Positions 11,901 through 22,900 of a stretch of 64,000 bases of DNA are shown here, in pieces. The DNA lies in NCBI RefSeq assembly GCF_041734735.1, contig NC_134901.1, forward strand, positions 23,246,987-23,310,986, in the 5' to 3' direction. Made by a program: the position numbers and the translations under genes. Under the pieces are notes generated by a model that was given only the letters and a program-made list of their open reading frames with translations, made no database searches and had not been told where the DNA came from. How positions within the stretch are numbered: the first letter of the stretch is position 1; each line of letters starts with the position of its first letter. The stretch comes from Babylonia areolata. Lineage: Eukaryota; Mollusca; Gastropoda; Neogastropoda; Buccinidae.

Positions 11901-14900
11901 ACCTGTTACAATGAACAACCTGGCAATCCACAGAAATTTTATGAACACTAAACTGTCCTGGTCCTCCTGAGTCTGCAAAAACCCAGCAAGTGCTTTTCCC
12001 CACAGAGTGTTGGTTAAACCTTATCCATTCCTTCTACAAACTTGGCCAATGCAGCTGATAAACAACCAGTGATCGGAACGGCAGTAAGAAATCACCTCTT
12101 CTAAAGTGAAAATATTACAAACCCCTGCTGGGTAAGAACTTAGCTGAACAGCTCATTTTCATCAGCTTTCCATCTTTGCTCCTGCATGAAGCAAGAAGGG
12201 ATTAATGTGTGAAATCATCCCAGAATAACAAAAACGACAACAAAAACCAAACGTTGCCTCCCTGCCCCTCCAGTGGCAGTTGAAAAGAAACAAAGCGTGA
12301 AAAGAGTATCACTGTATGGAAGCCAAACGACTGACCTTGTCAATGAAGTAGAGAGCCACAGCACGCTGTCGCACTCTCATCTCTTTGGACTTCCAGTCAT
12401 CCTGGTAGCTGGCACGGATCTTGTCCACACATTTGTGCAGGCGACGGGCAGTTTCGTATTTCTGCCAGTCCTTCTCTCCCTGCAGAATAAGCAGTGATAA
12501 AACTGGTAATGACACACATAAGATACCTCACTGCATGTGATGAGGGCATTGTCAATGCTCCAGAGCCACAAAGCTAAATTAAAAAAAAAAAAGAAAAAAA
12601 GAAGGATACATACTGTTTACCTGGCCAAATTCAATAAACAAAATAAACCATCAATTTATCATACCAACCAACAAGTAACACCTCTGTATACTATTCCTGG
12701 GCACAAAGTTAAAAGAACATTGTGAAAAAAAAAGAATTTTTTTTAACTGCTGATTTAAGGTACTATCACTACAAGCCAACAATTCCCTAACAACTAAATT
12801 ATCTACTTAAAAAATAAAATAACCTTGGTTTCTATATAAACAAACATAAACATACATTCCCAAAGTTACTACAAAAACTTGAAATCTGAAAAAGAATGAC
12901 AAGCTACAAAATGGGGAATCAAATGTAATGCAAACACTATCTTCATTTTTCCAGCTTAGATTTTGATATCTAACATCTCTCTCTCTCACCTAATAGTCGA
13001 ACAAAACGTATTCTGTAATCTCAAGAACAATTTCTCTTATACATCTATGTAGCTAGGGTGTCTCTACAGCTGCACAGCAGACATGACGAGCTCCATACCT
13101 TTAGTTTGGAGGCAGCATTCAACATGACATATTTCACAGAGCCCTGGATGTTCTCTGTCCAGCTGCTGAGCCAGGTGACGTGGTTGTCATGGCGAACCTC
13201 CTTCCACCTGTGACCATCAGGTGCCTTGGGAACTGTGGAGTCCCTAAAGCACGCACACACACACACGCACACACAAACATCAGTTAGATCATATTATACT
13301 AGAATCCAAGACTGCGACTATTAGTAAAGGAGAGACTGTGCAACATTTTCATAATGATACTGTATCTATCAAAGGAAATTTTCTATCTAAAATTACGTTT
13401 AAATAACATACTTACCGTGACCCAACTAGTGCAGACTCCGGCAGGGGTCTGACATTCCTGTCCTGTGCAAACTATCCGCCCATGCGGAGCAGACGAAATT
13501 ACGGCCGATAACTTCCCGGAAGTTGGTAACCTCCCCACATGAAATGCACTTCCACAGCCTGATCCAACCCAGCCATTGACTGCCGACAACTTTCTGCAGG
13601 TTACTCCAACATGCCACACTCAGGCAGAGAAGCCACCAAGCCTTCCGTATGCCCCTTCGTGATGGTACCTACCTGGGCAATTACACAACCCTGTCCCAGA
13701 GACACCAGGGACATCAAGTCTTTTGTTGCCAAATGTCTGCCATTCTATGCTTAGGCAACATACCAGTGCTGTCATTTTTCGACAACGTCAAAAAAAGGGG
13801 GGGGGGGGGGGGGTGAGTATGTGTATATCAGCTTAGTAGCTGTGTCTACTGAACTGCTGAATAATGATGACTGAGGATCAGCTGTGCCAAGCAGCTAAAT
13901 TTCAAATTTCAATTTTTGGACTGGGGAGGGGAGGGTTTTTAGACTTTGTTTTTGTTCATCACCATGCACAATCCTTACTTTCACAGTGTGTACAAAAATG
14001 GTGGTTTTTTGTATCTACCTTCACAATGTATACAAAAATGAATATATTATATGTATCTTACACAATTGCCAGGGGACACCCATGGTTTTATTTCACAACA
14101 GATCATGGAAGATCAGCTGACCAACACATTTAAACATGAAATGTTGCTATGTTGTGCAATGAAGTGTTGGTAGAGTATTACAGTGCAATGTAATTAGTGC
14201 AGTGGTATAGTGTATTATGGATATTATGGCAAATATGTCAGCGTTCCTCCTTAAATCCGTTGGTTGTTTTTTTTTGATAAACCACTGTAGAATGCAGTGT
14301 GCATATGGGCAACACTTATCCAAACAGAATAATGCAGTATTGCACAGGTACAAACAAGTCTCTGGTTTACACAAATCAGACAAAAAACAAAAAAAAACCC
14401 AAACAAACACAGAAAAAGACAGCACTCCTTAGATCTGAACACTGACTTGCTGCAGTTGATGATGACATCTTCGGGCACAACCCGGCGCTTCAGCATGCCC
14501 TGTTTGGGGTGATCTCCACGGCCACGGAACAGACCTGGGGGCTCGATCTTGAAGTTGCCAATCTTCTCTTTGTGGCCATCGATGACGCAAAAGCCATACT
14601 CATTTGTGATCTCCTCGTTCTTCTTCTTCAGAATCTGCAAACAACAACTGGCTGCTCACAAAAGGAGTTGTAGTCTTTCCTACGTGCCACGTTGTGGAAC
14701 ATATTGAACTTGCGTGAAAGTAGATCAACTTTAGAAAGAAAAAAGGTAAAAAATAAAATAAAATAAATTATTTAATTAAAAATTAATAAAATTTAAAAAA
14801 AAATTAAAAAAAGAAAGAAAGAAAGAAAGAAAAAAAAGAAAGAAAGAAAGAAAGAAAAAAAGAAGAGATGCATGCTGGCAATCCCAGGAGACCACAAATC

Positions 14901-17900
14901 ATGAAGAGGATATTCACATCACTTCCCTCTCTCTTAATACTGCCGGTTTTGACTCTCAGTGCTGATCCCATGTACCAATTACCTCTGTACAATCACTTCA
15001 CTCCTGTGCTGCGATTCCAAACCCCCCTCACTCCCACAGACACCATCACTTTTCTCTTTACAATCACTTCCAACTTCCCTTTGTAGTAATTCACTTTCCC
15101 TTTGTAACATCATCCAACCTTTCAACATGTTATCACTCCACTTTAATGATCACAAAACCACCTAAACCCACAAACAGAATAAAATTTAAAAAAAAGAAGA
15201 AAAAAAGGCAAGACATTGACTTACCAGTTTTTCTTCCTTGGACATGTTCTTACGCTGCTCATTCTTCACTTTGAAGTACTCGTTCATTTCAGTGAAATTG
15301 CATCTCTTCAGATCAGTAATTTTCTCCTTCTCCGCTTTGGTCATCACCTGGAGGAAATAAAAACACAGCAATGGCACGTTTAAACCTCCCTGTGACCCAG
15401 GGGTCCATATCAAAGGCAACTGGGTGCTCTTGGGTCTGGCTGATGCTTGGATACACTATGAAAGAAAGCAGAGACTGAGATCCTGACATATGGTCTCAAA
15501 TTTAAAAATCACCTCAATCATTCTTATCAACCAACATAAAAAAACTCAAGTTTTTGGCTTTGTGGAAGGCTATGGCAGATTCGGCAATCATTTAAAAACA
15601 AAAAAACATCATTTAAAAACAAAAAACAAAGAAAGAAAGAAAGAAACAAACAAACAAAAACCCCACAAAAAACAACCAACCCCAGAAGATTACCTTGCGC
15701 CAGTCTTTGAAAAAGTTTTGGTTAAAAACTTCTTTGGTGGTGTAGTCATGGTCCAACATCTTCGCATAAAATGTGGCCACCTCTTCTGTCTCTGGCTCCA
15801 ACTTCATTGCATGACCTGTCCCACACAGAGAAAACACTTTGGTCATAGCTGACCCACACAAAAAGTTCTGAACATTGAAATGTTTCTGTGCAAACAAATG
15901 CATGTATAAACAAGTGACTGTCAGACTGAGGGCAAGTATTTTTTCTCTCTGGTTTATATGCATGTACATTTATGTTAGCATATACTGCAGTTATCTGCTA
16001 TAATTTTCTTTTTCAAGGATTGTTTTCTTATTAAGTTAAAAACAGAGTTTTCTGTGAAACATTATAATAAAGCAACTCTCCAAAGACTATTCACAGTTAA
16101 TTATTGTCAGAGAACCATAGTACCTTTAGGAGTACTTGTCAAAGCAAAATGTTTCATCTAAAAGCAGTGGCTCACCATTCTCCATCACTCACCATCATAG
16201 TAGAATTTGATGTCGGCAGGCAAGGGCTCATAGGGCGGAGCAAAGACTGGGCCCTTGTGCTCCAGGTAGGTCCACTTGACGCCATCCTCACGCTTCTCTT
16301 CCTCCCACCACTTCCACACCACCGGCTCCTCCTTCTCCTTCTTCACTCGCCCACCTTCCTTCCCTTCTTCCTTCTTGCCTTTCTTGGCCTATGACAAGAA
16401 CAATCAACAAAGTCACATTAAACAGGTGTAACTCCACAGCTTTTCTGGCCACCATGTCAATCGGTCATGTTGAAATTTGGCATTTGATGACTTTGCTGCC
16501 TGCGCCAATACTGTGGCATTACATGCTGACCACTGGTCTGATCCTTGCCTGCTGCAGAGGTCATGATTTAAGTTGGGAAAAATGTATACATATGCATGCG
16601 GCTTTTCTAACCAATGAAAAAAAACACCTGCATATCCTATTAACAGGAAATTTTCCATATTGACAATCTTATTTCTGGACATATTACTGGAGGAATTCTT
16701 AAATCAACTGTTTCTCTAAGTGTATGGTTAATAAGGGACTGGTACAAAAGCAAACCTAACAGCACAGAAGTACACAAAACTCACCTTTTTGGCAGGCAAA
16801 ATTTCATCTTCGTCGTCTCTGCCTTTTCTCTTCTGGGGTTTTGGTTTTTCTTCGGTCTTCACCTTCTTTACTTTGTTTGCCCTGGACACAAGAAATCACA
16901 TTTCCTGAGTATCAGATGAAGAGGACACAATATCAATATTTATCATCTGATTTGTTCTTTCAGTTTGGTACTTGCAAATGTAGAACACACTGTCAAACAA
17001 GATATGACTGTGTTAAAAAAAAGAAAAAAAAAGAAGAAAAAAAAAGAGGATTTATTTATTATTAGCGGGACAAGTTCAAGTATAAGGGAGACTAGTTCAA
17101 GTATAAATACATAATTTCATTTTCATACAAGGTGCCAAAATGAAACCTCTTCCCAATCCCACTTACCTGGATGACAGAGGTTCATCATCCTCATCTGACT
17201 CTTCCCTTTCGCGTTTCACAGTCTTGGTGGGAGAACTCTCCTTCATCCGCATTGACTAAAGAAAACAAATTTTAATTACATCAATATCAAATAATTAAAA
17301 CAGAAGCCACTCAACAAATGTGAAATTTCTTTGCACAATATCAAAATCCAAATATAAGGAGAAAGGAGAAATCAGAAACACTTTAATGATTCAACAATGA
17401 AAAGTTGCCCAAATCTGGCATGCTACCTGCATTTAAATCTTCAATCTCAATTTACTGTTTCATGTGTTTATTTGCTTTTTTTTCTAATCAAAAATAATGT
17501 TTAAGGAAACTCAATAAAGTAATTTCACAAATCTAGAATAACATCATTCAGAAAAAAACAGTAATTCAATTGACATACTTTCACATAAAAATAAGCATAT
17601 AATGATTCACCACAAATAAGACAATCAAAATTTCTTAATCATAAAAGGGGAAAAATATAAATCACCAGAACACCAGTTTAATGGGATGATCCAAATGATG
17701 CACAGAGAAATGAAGAACCAATTTCTCAACCAATCAACTTCTAAACAAATTTAAATTTTCTTTTTTCTGGAAGATTCAAATGTCACATATTTTGGAAAAG
17801 TTATGAACTCACCAAAGGCTTTTCATCATCATCGCTTTCAGGTTCTTCTTTGACCTCAGTTTTGACTTCTTTCTTGGGTGACTTGACTTCTTTTACAGGT

Positions 17901-19943
17901 GACTGTGACGGTGCCCGTTCTTTCTTTGGAGATGCTGCCGATGTTTTGGTGGGCGACAGAGGTTCTTCCTTAACTCGTATGCTTGGGGACTTCTCTTCCA
18001 CTTTGGTAGTTTTGTCCTCTTGTGAGGTCTTGCTGCTGCCACTGCTAGATTCCTTTTCCCTTTTGATTGAACTGCTGCCGTCCTTAGATCTGGTAAAATC
18101 ATAAACCAAAATACATTTCTGTCCCTTAAACTATTAGGTACTCTTGTCATAAGTTTCAGCAAAGTAATATGCAAAAACTCTGGGTCATTAGGAAACTAAG
18201 AAACCAACAATCATTAATTCCAACTGTAAAAAAAAAAAGTGTTGTGCAGAGGAAGGCATCTTTTAACAAAGATCTGACATGCAATGCCCAACACAAGTTG
18301 CCAACCAACAGCACCGTTGCTTTTATAAGTTTATTTGTCTGGTTAACTTATTCTGTATTAACTGACTGCTGCAATGTTTAAAATTAAAATGAAAGGAAAA
18401 CATAAGGACCATTCAAGGCTGTAAAAGATAATGAGTGAGTGAGTTGCCAAAATATTGGCCTTGCTTTGCACAGACTATTTCATAGTCAATTCATAATATT
18501 AAAACAGTGAATGTTCTAAAATAACATGCATATGGTTAAGCACATAATAAATGTGCACACAAAAACAAGCGTACACAGACTCGGTGACAAACCTGTGTTT
18601 GTCTGACGATGATGATGAAGAGGATTTGGAACTGCTGCTGTGGTGGTGATCCTTGGACTTGTCCCGGGTCTTGTCAGAACTGCTTGATCCACTGGACTTG
18701 GACTTTTCGGAATGTTTGCTACTGGACGATGACTTGTCCTTGGAATGGCTGCTGCTGCTGCTGCCCTCCTTTGACTTTGAACTCTCCTTGTTGGAGGAGG
18801 ACCCCCCTTCCCTGTGTTTGCTGGAGCTGGAGGAGGAGCTGCCATCCTTATGCTTGGAGCTGGAACTTGAGCTGTGAGAACTGGAGGAGTGTTTGGAGGA
18901 GCTGGAGCTCTTCTCCTTATGCTTGCTGGAACTGGACGAAGAGGAGCCATCCTTGTGCTTGGAGGAAGAGGAGGATCCCTCCCTGTGCTTGGAGGAAGAG
19001 GAGCTCTCCCGGTGTTTTGAGGAGGAGGAGGACCCCTCTTTATGTTTAGAGGAGGATGAAGATGAGGAGTGGTGCTTGCCATCTTTGGACCGTTCCTTAT
19101 GCTCCGAAGAACTTGAATTGTGTTTGCTGGAGGAGCTGGGTGACTTGAAATTTTCTTTGTCATGATTTACATGATTTGACACTCCGTTCACTGGAGAATG
19201 GTTGGAATTCACATTCTGCATCTTGACTTTCAGGTCATTTTCTGTAAATATATGATTTGAAATTTTAGTTGATGTGTCTCTGAAATCAGTAGCAACAAGA
19301 ATAACAACTTGAACTGCCATGTTCTTTCAGTCTAAATACAAACACTACTTTCCAATTTTCAAACAAGCATAGTGTCACTTGCATACTAACTTTTCATATG
19401 CTATTGGCAATGTTTGACTCTCAATCCAAAAATTTATGGACAAACTGAACTAAGAATGGAAAGGAAGTAATCTAATATGTTGAGGAACAGCTAAGTAAGC
19501 AAGCACAAACAAGAACACTGTATTATACATTTGGAAAACATGGTGAAAAAACAGAAATACTGCCAAAAATAAGCAAAGCAAGCAAAGAAGTATTTTCTTT
19601 TAAAGTAGTGGTCTGCTATATAACATTTTACTGATTTTTCCAAGTGTTTTCATCAAAGAGGTTACTGATGTTACATGTTCATGTTGTGTTCAACGTAAAA
19701 TACACTCTGAAAGGAGTTTCCCCTGATACTCAAGTTACTGCATTATGGTTATGTTCATGAGTAAAATAATATGCTTGTACAGAATCTTTATGTCGCTGGG
19801 TAAGACTCTTCTCCCCAAATCTGTTACTTATTGAAGTTATTCCCCCTTTTCATTTTTTAAAAAAGTTCTTTTTACTAATATTTCTGTCTGATCTGTTAAA
19901 ATGCTCATTTAACTTTATGTATCCCATGCAATTTTTTTGTGTT

Positions 19944-19983
<40 letters not shown>

Positions 19984-22900
19984 TATAGCATGGATGCTCC
20001 TCCAGTGAACTGAGTGTCCACAATAGTGTTTTCTGCTATGCACAAGGTTCTCAATGTGCAGTAAAAGCTGGATAACATACTGCAGATACATGATTATATG
20101 AGATAAGTTATAAACCACAGGTTACCAGCATTACACAGATTTACAGTGTTTTCATAAACACCACTGAGTTTGCAGCAACACATTCTCTGTTCATTTTTCT
20201 TTCTTCTTAACAATTACCATCTTCATACAGCTCAAGGTTTCCTAGGTGTCCTTTCAATACTGTGGGAAATTTTGCAAACGCAAGAAACATTTGAAATTTT
20301 TACACAAAATCAATAATGGTGTCCCACTTTTATGCTTGGTAAGTAATGGATATAAGCCAGTGCCATATCCCATAAATAATGTATCTTGACATAAACGTTC
20401 AAAAGAATATACTGATCAACAATGTCTTAATTTTGACTCCGATTTATCCTTATTAATATAACCGATAGCAAATACTGACTGACATGTGGCTACTTAAGTA
20501 TTCATTTGTCAATTTTGGTTGCCAGTCTTGTGGAACTTAAACCCTTTTCTCTAAATCATATATTCTCTAATATTAACAATCATGATATGAATCTTGCCAC
20601 CTTTCTCAAAACAGTCCACAGTGCTGTGTTCCTCATAACTGTGATTGATATTTGAAGCAACACTGTAAATACTGGGTAAGTAATTCACTTATGGTATGCA
20701 TGTTTAATATCGCAAGATCCCTCAGACTGAAGGTATCCAATTCACCATTCTATGGTCACATTTCATAGTTTGCTAATTTCAGCTTGATGACAGGGAAAGG
20801 AGTGGGCTGAGAGTGAGTTGGCGTCAACAACTCCTGGCCTCCAACCCCCCCGCTATCATATTCTATAACACCTCCCCTCCCCAACAGATTATCTCTTGAG
20901 TTATCTTTTTATCAACATTTTTGTGATGCTTGTCTAAAGTTCTACATTTTAAAATCTATCAGTATCAGTAGCTCAAGGAGGCATCACTGCGTTCGGTCAA
21001 ATCCATATACGCTACACCACATCTGCCAAGCAGATGCCTGACCAGCAGCATAACCCAACGCCCTTAGTCAGGCCTTGAGGAAAAAAATAAAATTAAATAA
21101 AATGAAAAAAGAAAAAGAAAAAGAATTTTTTTTTAATAATAAAAATAACAAAAATTAAAAAAATTAACAATAAATAAATTTTTTTAAAATATAATAAAAA
21201 AATTAACAATAAATAAATGAAATAAAATAAATAAATAAATAATTAAAAAACTGCATTAATTTTGTTTAACTAAATTGATTACAGAATTGGCAAGTTACAC
21301 AGACAGATTTTAACTACCTTTCAAATTCATGCCCAACTGACCATATTCCACCAAGATTCTGCACTCAAAGGATTGACATAAATTAATATTTACATGTATG
21401 TACTTCTGTTGTTTTACATCATCAGGCATTAAGGTAACCTTCATTTCTGTTATGAACACACTTAATGACTTATAGTATATCTTGTTCAGTTGTCACAAAC
21501 ACACAAAAAATATGCCACAGGTGGTCAACATAACTGCCAATTCTTTTTTTTTTGTCTTCTTTTTTTTTTTTTCAATCTGAATACTTTTTAAAAAAATATT
21601 ACAAGTAGAATCCCTATGATAATTTTACACATTAGCCAGTTGTCTGCAACAATACTGTGAGAAGAAGACACCTTCAACTTTTCTGTTTTATAAATGTTAA
21701 ATCTGAATCAACTGAAAACTTCCAAAATATCAATTTTAAAAATCTACTTCATCACCACTGATAAAATTAATATAACGAGAATTGGGTGTTAAAAAAAAGG
21801 AAGTGAAGATTGTTAAAAAAAACAACAACAAAAAACAACACAGGCCACAATAATGAAAATGTTTTCTTCCTCTTAAAAAGTCTTATGTCTTCTCTGGCAA
21901 ATTCTGCTGCTTGTATTAACATGGAACACAGTCTGAGTGTCTTCTCTTTTCTTGTTCTTTATTACTCTGTCCAATATTTTCTGTATATATGCAAACAGCA
22001 TGAGAAAAATTTGATTTAAAAAATCTTTTTTTTTTCTGTCTTGAAAAATATGAATGTTGTTTGTTAGTAACTTGTGCTTACATCATTTTCGCTTTACCTA
22101 TCCCAATGCAAAATCATTGGTTACTGAATGTAAGTGTTGAAACTGGTCTCATGCATTAAGTGCACAGTAGTAGTATGCAAATCTAAAATCCAACAATTAA
22201 AACAGAAACTAACTCAGTTTTTCAGTTTTAAAAATTCATTTTTATGGACTAAACAAAACGAGAAAGGAGTGAGTATATGTCCAGACAGCCTAAAACAATA
22301 ACTTGTGAAGTGTTGGTTCCTACCAACACTTAATTAAATAGTTATTAACTCTCTGTAACAATTGTTGTTAATCCACCTTTTAAAACTACTTCTAATTTGT
22401 GATTTTATGTCATAATTATTTCAAATTCAATCCACATCATAAAAAAAAAAAAAACATTATTAATCACACCTTATCAAGAACTGTCATGAATAAAACAAAT
22501 ACTTCATTAGTGATTTACACAATTCCACTTATTCAGAAAAGAAGAAAAAAGCAGAGCTCTTACTAATCTTAGTATTAATAACATTGTCTTACATCAACAC
22601 AACTCTTGAACAAAGAAAACTTCATAAGAATGCTTGATGTTTTGCACTGTTAATGCATTCACTTCAATGAATAATCAAAGTTACAGTTTTTTTCTATTAA
22701 AAAATTGAACAATTACAACATGTTACAATATATTATAATTATTCAAACCAATATCTTTTAATCAGAGAAATGTTTCTTTAAAATGTCTTGTTATTCATAG
22801 CCATTACAAATTTAAATATCAAACAACAACAAAAAAGCAAAAAAGACACACCTGCGCGCGACTTCTGTTTGCAACACACGTGTTAGACGACACTAGTTTC

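Noticed and set aside
18516-19163. 215-codon frame, and plus-strand frames, over TOP1 exon 3
   Set aside because: They are alternative-frame shadows of the Ser/Lys repeat exon, whose correct frame is fixed by splice phases on both sides.
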